From: Diphasiastrum complanatum
Lineage: Eukaryota; Streptophyta; Lycopodiopsida; Lycopodiales; Lycopodiaceae
Direction: 5' to 3'
Assembly: GCA_029204225.1 (NCBI GenBank)
Contig: CM055096.1
Location: forward strand, 41,188,519-41,252,518
DNA: 64,000 nucleotides
Positions 51,295-57,420 of the stretch are shown piece by piece. The number at the start of each line of letters is the position of its first letter. Positions within the stretch are counted from its first letter, which is position 1. The notes under the pieces are model-generated. The model was given only the letters and a program-made list of their open reading frames with translations. It searched no databases and was not told the DNA's origin. The translations under genes were made by a program, and so were the position numbers.

Positions 51295-53915
51295 TAGTTC
51301 CCCACGACACACGTGCCTTGGGGGTTCAAGTGTCGCACTAGGTGTCGTACCACGGCACACGTGCCGTGTTACGGATTCTTATTGATTTTTAAAAAAAAGT
51401 TTTAAGAGAGTTAGGGGCTATCTTTTGGGTTAAAAAAAATTAAGTAAAAAAAACAAACCACGTGCCATGGATTAAAAGTCCCATGGCGCCCACGACCCGT
51501 GTGCCGTACCAGGTGGTTGTACCTGGCGGTGACGGGCAAGGGGCACTTACCCACAAAAAAGTGTTTATATATTTTTGAAGGATGTGTTTTTTTTACCATT
51601 TTTTTAAAACCTAGTTAACTTTTAATTTTGCAAATGGGTGACATTTTTTGCCGGCAAAGCATGACATTTTTGCCAGCAAAAGTGTGACATTTTTTACGGC
51701 ACCTCACACCTTCTCTCTCTAAAATAGTTTTATACGAGGGAGATATAGAGTATATAGGACTAAATTGGCTAACTGAAGCTCAAAGGTGTTCTAACAGTAA
51801 GTAGTGCGCCACACTTCCTTGGCGAACAGGTGACCCGTTCTATCCAGGACCTATCTTGTTTTTTTTTCAATCGTGTTCAATGGATCAACGTCACTTTCCA
51901 CAGTTGAACAGGCCACATGGAAAGGTGCCCATAGCCTAGCCTAGCAAAGCTTTGGTCGGAGATTGTTTCTTCCTTCAGAATTATTGTCATACATTCACAA
52001 GCCTTTTATTTATTAATAAAGTCATATTTCTCTCTACATTCACTGAAGTTTTTGTGACAGCGTTAACAAGCACATATAACCGTAATAAAAAACATTTATA
52101 TATCTATTAATTGTTTAGGTTCACATCTGAAAGAATATAGAAGAAATTCAAGTGGCTAGTCATGCTTTTTTGGAATATAGTGAGCCCAGAAGAAAAAGTT
52201 CCTCAACTTTGCGGAAAAAGGCCACAATAATCACCTTAAAACAACGCCCCATAGCCAGCTGAATCCAAGAATAACTTGAATGCTTGAAGCTACAATAAGA
52301 GCCCCTTGTATTTCTCGCATTGTATGATGAAATCTCTGAAACGATAAGACTAGGCTAGTTAGAGAGGTATTTGGGCCAAGGTGATACTACTAGCTACGAA
52401 CAGATTAACTTGAATAGCAAAATGCATAGCAATTGTCAAAATAAGTAAAGTTAAGACCTCATTGTCATCACATATTGCTTGCAGCCTCGAAGAGTTGATG
52501 ATGGTGGAAATTGGAATCAAGTAGGCAAATGAACCATTCATTACCACGGGCAATCTTGTACCGAACAAGCTCTGGAGTAGCGTACTTATTCCGTTAACGA
52601 ATAGCAAAGTTTGAGTCACTCTTGCTTTGGCCCTCTGAAAAATAGTGTAATCCAACAATAAGAAAAGATGAATGTTATCTTCAACTCCAATCAAATGACC
52701 AAAAGCTTCTATCTAATCTGTGCAATGATGTGTATAAGTTGAAGCAACAAAAGACCTATGCTCCTAACGTTAATTATTGAGCCTACCACACTAGGAATCG
52801 GTCCATCAGAAGTAAAGATCTTACGTTATCACCTCCCATTTGACCCACAAGCATAGAGGGAATCAGAACGGTAGCTCCTATCATTGTCAGATAGTGCTGG
52901 AAACCCAAGGCTATAGTCATGGCTGCAAAAACATGTGCCCAGTGCTTGGTCAGAATTTGAATACCTTTATGATCTTTCCAGAAGGCTGAAGCTACGGACA
53001 AGCCTCTTTCACTGGGAATTGTCTTACACACTATTGACGTCAAAGACCTGTTAAAGTAACAACTTTGCGGATGATATGAAGTGTAAGCATTAGTAAAGTT
53101 TGAGAATTTGAAAAAGAAAGGAGACATGAATTGAGCTGGCATATACGAGCTGATTGAAGAGGTGTATTTGCGAAACGGTTTTGCACAGGTGGTATATTAA
53201 AATTCTATGAAGTTATGGGCTGTTTCTTTGACTCTGCCTCATTATAGAGAGTCCCGAATGCAGTTATGCTCGTCGTGCAACTTAGAACTTTACTACGATA
53301 GTTGACCCGCCCCAAGCACCAAGTAATCAGACGGACAAAAACTACTTCGTTCATCATGTACAGGTGCCTGTCTTTCATTTGGGGTTCATTCCACCTAATA
53401 ATCTGCTCGCTCAAATTACTCCATTTATCGCATTCCGTGAATTCCAAAGCACAAGTTCTAATCAACTAAGGCAAGCTCCGTTCTTAAAACTGCGGAAGAG
53501 CCTTGAATTGAGCTTGGCAATAAAACATTGTTAGTCATATTGTGTGCAGCATGCTCTAATGAAGCGTTCAGAGGTCCAACATACATAGCTGTGTAGTAGT
53601 TATAACGTCACTTAGACAGAATGGCAAGAATAGAATGCACTAAAAGTTGACTTCTTTAATGAAGCCAATTCTGACTGAAAAAGCCACAAAAAACAATACG
53701 CGCGTTTTGGAAGGGTTGAAGCTGGGCATTAAAGCCCGAAATAATGCAGTCTCAATTCCCTGATCTAATCATTATTCAAAGAAGCAGGCTTGGGGACAGA
53801 GGGTTTTACGCCATGGAGGAGCATCGTTGGGGCAGTAATTAATATATTCTGAGAGCTGCTCCTGAACTGCGTGATTATAATCTTCGGGCTTTGCAGCCGG
53901 CTTTTCAGGTGCCAT
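23739..53915 (-). CDS. Nucleobase-ascorbate transporter (NAT/NCS2), 13 exons over 30.2 kb
   Basis: Membrane symporter family for nucleobases, with ascorbate in some animal members; plant NATs are mostly plasma-membrane proteins with 12 to 14 helices. Exons in transcript order: 53915-53810, 52922-52825, 52634-52458, 52335-52235, 41237-41162, 41001-40942, 40667-40480, 36245-36149, 35994-35908, 35571-35430, 24510-24433, 24338-24178, 23954-23739. They sum to 1587 bp (528 aa) and join in phase with GT-AG sites; the usual family length is 520 to 540. The helix-1 GFQHYL motif and the NAT signature [10 protein letters not shown] are present, as are [28 protein letters not shown] and a C-terminal [17 protein letters not shown]. 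The ATG at 53915 gives a normal N-terminus ending in PPW. Residues just before ENAG diverge from the family. I see no inactivating lesion; expression cannot be judged. Confidence 0.93.
24178..24338 (-). CDS. NAT exon 12
   Basis: 161 bp. It reads [30 protein letters not shown] and GPVNTHASW, highly typical of the family. Donor GTAAGAG. Confidence 0.93.
24433..24510 (-). CDS. NAT exon 11
   Basis: 78 bp after the 10.9-kb intron 10. It reads [19 protein letters not shown] then VLDGII. Phase matches exons 10 and 12. Confidence 0.92.
24532..24568. repeat. (CT)n microsatellite near the NAT exon 11 acceptor
   Basis: 37-bp pure CT tract 22 bp upstream of exon 11 in intron 10. On the transcript it reads GA, so it is not the polypyrimidine tract. 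Confidence 0.9.
24569..27236. other. NAT intron 10, 3' part, no gene seen
   Basis: AT-rich intron sequence. Short open frames at 25710-25898 and 26258-26515 have no known motif. A B-box-like GATTCAATTCC near 25999 hints at an old tRNA-derived SINE, too weak to call. Confidence 0.5.
27237..27515 (+). repeat. Direct repeat copy B ending in a 66-bp (AG)n
   Basis: Second copy of the 22737 repeat, same orientation, inside NAT intron 10. It shares the GCCTATAAACGTG region and the TTCCTCCTTAAGAAAA end. Its (AG)n run (27450-27515) is longer than in copy A. Confidence 0.75.
28071..28509 (+). mobile_element. 5' LTR of the Gypsy chromovirus in NAT intron 10
   Basis: It starts TTATGGACTCGG, and its first 96 bp match 33840-33935 with about three differences. 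A TATA-like GGCTATAAGTAGG lies near 28318. It ends just before the primer site. The terminal dinucleotides are not the usual TG...CA, so the ends may be off by a few bases. Confidence 0.8.
28512..28523 (+). other. Gypsy primer-binding site (tRNA-iMet)
   Basis: TGGTATCAGAGC, an exact complement to the 3' end of plant initiator methionine tRNA, two bases after the LTR. Confidence 0.9.
29212..30260 (+). pseudogene. Chromovirus gag
   Basis: A start ATG at 29212 leads into [17 protein letters not shown] and then loses frame; frame 2 takes over near 29260. Gag core: [50 protein letters not shown] zinc knuckle [14 protein letters not shown] lies near 30205-30250. TAG stops at 29495 and 30176 interrupt frame 2. 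Gag and pol share this frame, as in many chromoviruses. Confidence 0.88.
30400..31516 (+). pseudogene. Chromovirus protease and reverse transcriptase, active site deleted
   Basis: Frame 2 continues with the aspartic protease motif [13 protein letters not shown] (about 30478-30515), a TAG at 30560, then [14 protein letters not shown]. Reverse transcriptase follows: [43 protein letters not shown] and [14 protein letters not shown]. The frame ends VLVYFF then TAG at 31514: the Asp-Asp of the YxDD catalytic motif and the next few residues are deleted inside a T-run, which also shifts the frame. Confidence 0.92.
31517..33535 (+). pseudogene. Chromovirus RT thumb, RNase H and integrase
   Basis: Frame 0 reads [19 protein letters not shown], then RNase H ([51 protein letters not shown]). 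Integrase follows with its His-Cys zinc domain ([23 protein letters not shown]), catalytic Asp in SMDFILGLP and [10 protein letters not shown], Glu in DGQSEVLNM, and the GPY-type motif [12 protein letters not shown]. Stops: TAA 32046, TAG 32661 and TAG 32685. A frameshift near 33530 ends the frame before the chromodomain. Confidence 0.92.
33540..33790 (+). pseudogene. Chromovirus chromodomain
   Basis: Frame 2 from about 33540 has a TAG near 33578, then [15 protein letters not shown] and [11 protein letters not shown], a clear chromodomain core. It ends at a TGA near 33790. Such domains steer integration by binding modified histones. This places the element among plant chromoviruses. Confidence 0.88.
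33840..33935 (+). mobile_element. Truncated 3' LTR of the chromovirus
   Basis: It matches the first 96 bp of the 5' LTR and is preceded by the purine-rich CCAAGGAGAG. The match stops at 33935, so about 340 bp are deleted. Confidence 0.85.
33936..35305. other. NAT intron 10, 5' part, no gene seen
   Basis: There is no recognised coding sequence. It contains GCTCTAATACCA near 34232 (a minus-strand primer-site-like motif without an element I can identify) and a 22-bp perfect palindrome at 34406-34427. Confidence 0.45.
34406..34427. repeat. Perfect 22-bp palindrome
   Basis: GCTGGGAAACG followed at once by its reverse complement, centred on ACGCGT. Related GGGAAA/TTTCCC motifs surround it (34381-34500). 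Confidence 0.9.
35306..35380. repeat. 75-bp homopyrimidine tract: C-run then (CT)n
   Basis: A nearly pure C-run (35306-35338, one T) followed by (CT)n. It lies 50 bp inside intron 10 from the exon 10 donor. On the transcript it is a purine run. Confidence 0.95.
35430..35571 (-). CDS. NAT exon 10 with signature motif
   Basis: 142 bp. The 3' part, [20 protein letters not shown], fits the NAT signature (Q/E/P)NxGxxxxT(R/K/G). The first 17 residues ([14 protein letters not shown]) do not match the conserved GLFGTGTGS-type loop expected there. Phase and splice sites are correct on both sides. Confidence 0.85.
35908..35994 (-). CDS. NAT exon 9
   Basis: 29 codons, phase 0, reading [19 protein letters not shown] then [10 protein letters not shown]. 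It matches the STGAFxAVSR...PPP...RGxGWQ block of plant NATs. Confidence 0.93.
36149..36245 (-). CDS. NAT exon 8
   Basis: 97 bp. It reads [19 protein letters not shown] then [13 protein letters not shown], the FxWGxPxF region and the helix carrying the conserved glutamate that contacts substrate in NCS2 proteins. Confidence 0.93.
36246..38039. other. NAT intron 7, 3' part, no gene seen
   Basis: AT-rich. A 90-codon open frame at 36419-36691 has no motif I recognise. The rest is featureless. Confidence 0.45.
38040..39620 (-). pseudogene. hAT-superfamily transposase (DUF659 type), decayed
   Basis: Minus-strand fragments in transposase order: [19 protein letters not shown] (39620-39321); then [32 protein letters not shown] and [17 protein letters not shown] (39345-39037), the DUF659 domain; then [16 protein letters not shown] (near 38920); then [19 protein letters not shown] (38727-38482); and an acidic tail ([11 protein letters not shown] near 38370; [12 protein letters not shown] near 38120). 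The frame changes several times. The dimerisation domain is mostly missing. It lies in NAT intron 7 in the sense orientation. Its acidic, Gly/Arg-rich tail resembles that encoded in the element at 46399-48584. I found no terminal inverted repeats. Confidence 0.82.
39621..40479. other. NAT intron 7, 5' part
   Basis: The first 250 bp may still be transposon sequence; the remainder to exon 7 is AT-rich with no feature I can name. Confidence 0.4.
40480..40667 (-). CDS. NAT exon 7
   Basis: 188 bp. It reads [30 protein letters not shown] and [15 protein letters not shown], including the family CRTD motif. It ends with TG of a Trp codon completed by exon 8. Confidence 0.93.
40942..41001 (-). CDS. 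NAT exon 6
   Basis: 20 codons, phase 0, beginning [19 protein letters not shown]. Acceptor CTGTAG, donor GTTATC. It continues the GFPG block of exon 5. Confidence 0.9.
41162..41237 (-). CDS. NAT exon 5
   Basis: 76 bp. It reads [19 protein letters not shown] then EYGFPG, the conserved GLGLYE-GFPG block. Acceptor TGCCTCAG, donor GTGCGC. Confidence 0.92.
41326..41562 (+). repeat. Direct repeat copy 1 in NAT intron 4
   Basis: About 237 bp, starting GCATTACTTTGCAGTAG and ending near AAATATTAAATATGAAAAA, recur at 46256-46398 plus 48593-48680. The second copy is split by a transposon; this one is uninterrupted. Confidence 0.88.
41784..43470 (-). pseudogene. Copia gag-protease fragment in NAT intron 4
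   Basis: Gag starts at 43148 ([19 protein letters not shown]) and runs to a stop at 42732. A later frame (42664-42227) carries a ruined zinc knuckle [14 protein letters not shown], where the first Cys is Gly and the His is Tyr. Then [15 protein letters not shown] and [15 protein letters not shown] belong to the protease to pre-integrase region. It ends at about 41790 with no integrase core. The leader 43149-43470 aligns with 9567-9935, so this is a second member of the 7.3-9.6 kb family. It lies in the sense direction of NAT. Confidence 0.85.
43642..44250 (+). repeat. Pair of direct repeats, about 450 bp apart
   Basis: Copies at 43642-43790 and 44092-44250 share GAGTCCTAGACTTTAATGAA and CTTGACTGATGCTCCTGAT. 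The second has about 24 extra bases in the middle. No gene lies between them. Confidence 0.8.
44791..45069. mobile_element. Foldback (MITE-like) element with arms of about 110 bp
   Basis: The left arm 44791-44898 and right arm 44957-45069 are inverted copies, roughly 85% alike by eye, for example CTTGGAATGTATACA against TGTATACATTCCAAG. The loop is 58 bp. It has no coding capacity. Family unknown. Confidence 0.8.
45070..45786. other. NAT intron 4 segment, no feature seen
   Basis: The plus-strand open frame 45076-45324 has no known motif. I see nothing else of note. Confidence 0.4.
45787..45857. repeat. G-run followed by (AG)n
   Basis: About twelve G then (AG)n to 45857, inside NAT intron 4. 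Confidence 0.9.
46399..48584 (-). mobile_element. hAT-type DNA transposon, 2186 bp, with target duplication
   Basis: Terminal inverted repeats begin CATAGTTGCAGCG on both sides. The flanking 8-bp duplication AGTAAAAC is perfect, as expected for hAT elements, and an unoccupied paralogue exists near 41470. Subterminal regions are dense in CGCGATTC/GAATCGCG motifs, plausible transposase binding sites. On the minus strand, 47700-47080 encodes an acidic stretch ([15 protein letters not shown]), an AT-hook-like [11 protein letters not shown] and a Gly/Arg run, resembling transposase C-terminal tails including the one at 38.1 kb. No catalytic domain remains, so it would need a helper. It contains a 70-bp (CT)n at 46846-46919. 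Confidence 0.88.
46846..46919. repeat. (CT)n microsatellite inside the hAT-type element
   Basis: About 70 bp of pure CT. Confidence 0.95.
48681..49265. other. NAT intron 4 segment with (CT)n and a hairpin
   Basis: (CT)n at 48727-48782. Near 49150-49215 an inverted pair GCCGTTCGGAAGGG / CCCTTCCGAATGGC forms a short GC-rich hairpin. No gene is seen. Confidence 0.55.
49268..49463. mobile_element. Possible small MITE
   Basis: Bounded by GCCGTAAAAT and the inverted ATTTTACGG. Inside, several inverted CACCTTCC/GGAAGGTG and CACCTCC/GGAGGT pairs. No target duplication was recognised. Confidence 0.45.
49776..50235. mobile_element. MITE with perfect 13-bp terminal inverted repeats
   Basis: GTTGGGTGGGTAT at 49776-49788 and its exact complement at 50223-50235. 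It is 460 bp, AT-rich and non-coding. No clear target duplication is visible, so the superfamily is open. Confidence 0.75.
50559..50620. repeat. (AG)n microsatellite
   Basis: About 60 bp of AG directly abutting a 104-bp tandem duplication. Confidence 0.95.
50621..50819. repeat. Tandem duplication, 104-bp period
   Basis: The second copy starts at 50725 and is nearly identical. Each copy carries the 12-bp palindrome GTCCACGTGGAC, which contains a CACGTG G-box. Confidence 0.92.
50960..51265. mobile_element. Possible foldback element with CGGTTCTGAGAACCG ends
   Basis: CCACGGTTCTGAGAACCG near 51010 recurs inverted near 51225, and the flanks are also partly inverted. It is followed by (TA)n at 51254-51292. 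Confidence 0.55.
51254..51292. repeat. (TA)n microsatellite
   Basis: About 38 bp of TA inside NAT intron 4. Confidence 0.95.
51293..52234. other. NAT intron 4, 5' part, with CACGTG-rich imperfect palindromes
   Basis: Repeated CACACGTGCC-like motifs between 51300 and 51540, including CACGGCAC/GTGCCGTG arms at 51351-51368. This may be an eroded foldback element. The rest to exon 4 is plain intron. Confidence 0.4.
52235..52335 (-). CDS. NAT exon 4
   Basis: 101 bp, acceptor TTTCAG. It reads [19 protein letters not shown] then [10 protein letters not shown]. It ends with two bases of an Arg codon that exon 5 completes across the 11.0-kb intron 4. Confidence 0.92.
52458..52634 (-). CDS. NAT exon 3
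   Basis: 59 codons, phase 0 on both sides. It reads [19 protein letters not shown] then [19 protein letters not shown], matching helices 2 and 3. Family members usually have GGS where this has NGS. Confidence 0.93.
52825..52922 (-). CDS. NAT exon 2
   Basis: Acceptor TTTTTGCAG, donor GTAAGA. It encodes helix 1 with [19 protein letters not shown] and then GQMGGDN. The QH motif is conserved and important for transport in this family. Confidence 0.93.
52923..53809 (-). other. NAT intron 1 (887 bp)
   Basis: No transposon or other gene recognised. Confidence 0.7.
53810..53915 (-). CDS. NAT exon 1 (start codon)
   Basis: ATG at 53915-53913, then a polar N-terminus ([17 protein letters not shown]) ending in NDAPPW plus one base, donor GTAAAA. 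The split Pro codon completes in exon 2 to give PPWP, a family landmark. Confidence 0.9.
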
Positions 53916-55215
53916 GTTGAACAATTGTTCGTCGGCCTTGCGACTACACAGAGCTAACTACTTTCCGACTAGTCGTGCACACTCCTAGTTCAGGTGAATA
54001 AGAAAACAACCTGTGCGAATCAAGACCATACCCGTTGCTTACAATACATCTGAAAGTCTGGAGCTTAGCTACCATCCACATGCAGCTCATGTTCTACTAC
54101 TACTACTAAGTACTACACAACAGGTGACAATTATATTTTGCATGACCGAGCCTCGATCGGTATGCAGATTAACGGAGGTCATAGCAAGGACTGAACTATA
54201 GCAATTTTCATATTTCTCAGAACAATGATACGACGCGAGAGATGTGTGAGAGAGATATAGAGAGAGAGAGGCTCTTTGGTAATTATCTACCAGTGGGTAC
54301 GATCGTGCATAGAGTTGACGTATAGAGATGATGCGACGAGAGAGAGAGACCCAGAGACAGAGAGTCAATCAGACGTCAGACGAGAGAGAGTCAGACGAGA
54401 GAGAGAGAGAGAGAGAGAGAGAAAGTATACATGGAAGTGGATATCGTCCTTTTCAGAACTTTAGGGTATATGGCTCCGTTAGGGTTATAGTTAGGGTTAT
54501 AGCGGGTTCCGTGGGCCGGGCTGGAAACACCTGGCTACACACACGTGCTTCATTTTGGCGGAGATGGCTCTGAGGTCATTACTAGGGCGGCTTTAGTTAG
54601 GGCCCGCCGCCCGCCCGGGCCCCTCACGGTTTAGTCTGGAACCACCATTCAAAGGAAAAGGTCTTCGGCAGACAACGGGGGAGGGGGGAAAGTTGGGACA
54701 GGCTTGGCATTTGAGAGCTGTAATGCACGTGAAGGGCTAGTTTGCATTTGATTTTCAAAAGCATGTTATTTGAATAACAAACTTAAAAATTGTACTTTCA
54801 TTCAAAATGTAACTTTCAAATGTCATTCTAGTTTGAAATTTTTAAAATTCTATTGTACAATATAACAAAAATATATCTATAAGTGGTTTGAAATGATCAT
54901 ACTTATTATATTATATTCTAAAGGTATCATTGCATTATACATTTCATGTGAAAGGTAAAAGAAAAAGAAGACCATCAAGGTGAAAGGTAGGGGTGCACAT
55001 GAAATTCCACGCCTAAGCTCGGACTGAATTGAGTCTTGGTAAGTTGGTTTCAAGAATTAGGATGAGAGAGAAAAAGCTAGGGGGCACTATTTGGCAACCT
55101 CCTTGGGGACCCTCCAATATCCTGCATTATTTTTGCGCAAACTCGTTAATTTACTATTATATATCAATTATCTATTTTTGAAACTTTTTGCCTTCCAAAT
55201 ATTGCATGTATTAGA
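53916..55215 (-). promoter_or_regulatory. NAT 5' flank: probable 5' UTR and promoter region
   Basis: There is no coding sequence. Interrupted (GA)n runs at 54238-54421 read CT on the transcript strand, like pyrimidine patches common near plant start sites. A GC-rich block lies at 54600-54625. I cannot place a TATA box or a start site with confidence. Confidence 0.4.
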
Positions 55216-55323
55216 TAACGGGCATGAGTGGCCCATTATGAAATATCCCAAGGCCCAGGGCGAGCTCGGGAGGGCGAGACCGTGGCCTTGGGATATTTCA
55301 TAACGGGCCACTCATGCCCGTTA
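55216..55323. mobile_element. Near-perfect hairpin, 40-bp arms, 28-bp loop
   Basis: Arms 55216-55255 and 55284-55323 pair at 39 of 40 bases. The outer end is TAACGGGCATGAG. It is probably a miniature foldback transposon; a hairpin small-RNA precursor is possible. Confidence 0.85.
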
Positions 55324-57205
55324 ACTGACGTTAATAGCAGGCCTGCCTTTCTTGCTTTTTGTCTTTATTCGGTTAGCTCAGGTGGTTGGAGCCCTTCTCG
55401 TTTGTTATGTTTTCGACAAGCCCGGAATGATCTTTTTTTTCATTCCCAAACTTGAGCGAGCAAATTGGTCCTATTCCGAAGCACATGCATTCTTAATCCA
55501 GTCGATTAGGGAACACAAGAAATAAGATAAGAGATGATGGTGGTGCAGATCTGCAGATGTGCAATATACCTGGAAGGAAACATCAACGATTAGCAGTTGC
55601 CAGATTAGTATGGGAAGCATCTTAAGCATAGAAGACTCCGGAAGGATGAAACGTGCATTGAACATGCAAATTAAATTGATAGAAGTTGTTTGCTTTTGTT
55701 GAATAGCACCACTGTTTGCTTCTTCCATCGCATCTCTTCACAACCTGCTTTTGTAATGGATGTATCTCTGACATACAAGCTTAGAAATAATGGATCGTTG
55801 TAATTAAGCTTTTTCTGATGCAGGGTTGATGGAAGCGTGCTCTACGAGTGAATGGTTGTGTCTCTTTTCCTCAATGGCTTTCTCTCTTTTCCTTTGTGCA
55901 ATTCATACGAAAATTCTGGGTTGCGCTCTCTGTATAAACACTCTCTGACACTCTGCCTGATGCATGAAGGTCGCCCTTCACACCTGAAGGGCACCCGACA
56001 ATTTCTTTGCTACGCTTTTGTTGCAGCGCGTTCTGGCATATTAAGATGCCTATTTTTACAAAGGAATCGGCAGGCCCTGCTATTAACGTCATAGTTTTTT
56101 TTCGACATAATATCACATATATACATTCATAATTATCTTATTAACTCAATAAATTTATGTAAGTCAAGTTTTGTAAGGATCACCTTACTTTCTTATACAC
56201 AAATTTATAAAAATGACAAACATAAAGTTTTCTTGCATTTCAAAAGACAGTTTGATTTTTTAAAATCAAATTCCTATAAATTTTTTGTGAAAGCTATTTT
56301 ATACCAAAAATGCCGATTCCATTCTCAAAAGATGTCGACTTTCCCGAACACTCCTACAGGTATTGGTATTTGGATTTGAATTTGGAATTCATGAAGTAGG
56401 GTTTGTAGGCTTGGGGACACTTAAACGGTTATGTCACTACATATGTTTCTCTCAATCAATTAGATTTTTGCCACGTGACATCGTTGTCATAGCTTAGCAC
56501 CCCAGGCATCCAACTCCCAAGCTCCCAGCTCGTCACTACAATTTTTTAAATGTAACGGAGTCTTTGTGATGATTATGCCCTCCAAGAGCTTCTATATATG
56601 TTATTCGATCCTTTTCTTTTTTGGAATGAGCCTTTTGCAGAGGGATGCATCAAGATCCATTGATATTTTCGATATATTCTTGGTATCCATTGATCTCCTG
56701 CATTTTTTTCATTGCAAATATTGATTGCATCAATGGTTCCTCTTGGTCTCCGATTATGTGTAGCCATTAGTCGAAAATACGAGTACGCAAGCTGAGATCG
56801 GAGAGAATGTAGAGATTGCGAGGTAAACCTAAGAATGACAAGAAAATGAGAGATATAATGAAGAAAATGAAAGGCATACCTATGAATGACAAGAAGTTCC
56901 TTAACTACAAGGATTAGTTAACCACAGTTTATGACTATTGACGTCAAATCAACCTCTCGAGTGAACAATGACGGGCATCATAAGAGTCTTCGGGCAGTAA
57001 CTGTGGTCCAATCACAATTGTTTGTTCTGCCTGGCAGGATATTTGAAAATCACGAAAATTTGGCCGGGAAAGTTAAATACAATTTTCGTCCGTACAGTTC
57101 GTCACAGATGGACACCTTCATTGGGACACATAAGCATTGAAAACGTGCGAAGTCAAAAACAGCATCTTGACAAAGGGCCCATTTTGAGTTCTAATATCCC
57201 CTAAT
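55324..57205. other. Intergenic, no gene recognised
   Basis: A tRNA-like fragment (TTAGCTCAGGTGGTTGGAGC at about 55366) lacks a good T-arm. Open frames at 55852-56094 and 56931-57140 have no family I know; the latter could be upstream CACTA sequence. Confidence 0.4.
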
Positions 57206-57420
57206 GTTTATGCGGTCGACTATGGAGGTAATGAAAAAAATTTGATCTTTGATGTGAAATGGTTCAAAGCAAACTGTCGTGGAAGCAATGCCATGGTTCG
57301 AAAGGATGAGTCCGGATTCTTTGCAATTGACTCAGCATAAGTAATATCTATGAACTCATATGACACGTTCGTCTTGCCATGACATTGTGAACAGATGTAA
57401 CTACCTTGCAAATTGCACTA
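57206..57420 (+). pseudogene. CACTA transposon DUF4216 fragment
   Basis: The plus strand reads VDYGGNEKNLIFDVKWFKA, then VRKDESGFFAIDSA, stop, VISMNSYDTFVLP, stop, HCEQM. This matches the layout of DUF4216, the domain after the TNP2 transposase in plant CACTA elements (a W-x-D/K segment, a GF segment, then DPFxLAxQxxQV). It has three stops. No transposase core lies upstream. Confidence 0.6.

Noticed and set aside
55361-55425. tRNA-like sequence TTAGCTCAGGTGGTTGGAGC
   Set aside because: The D-arm is good, but the anticodon and T-arms do not fold and no acceptor stem is visible. At most an old tRNA-derived scrap.
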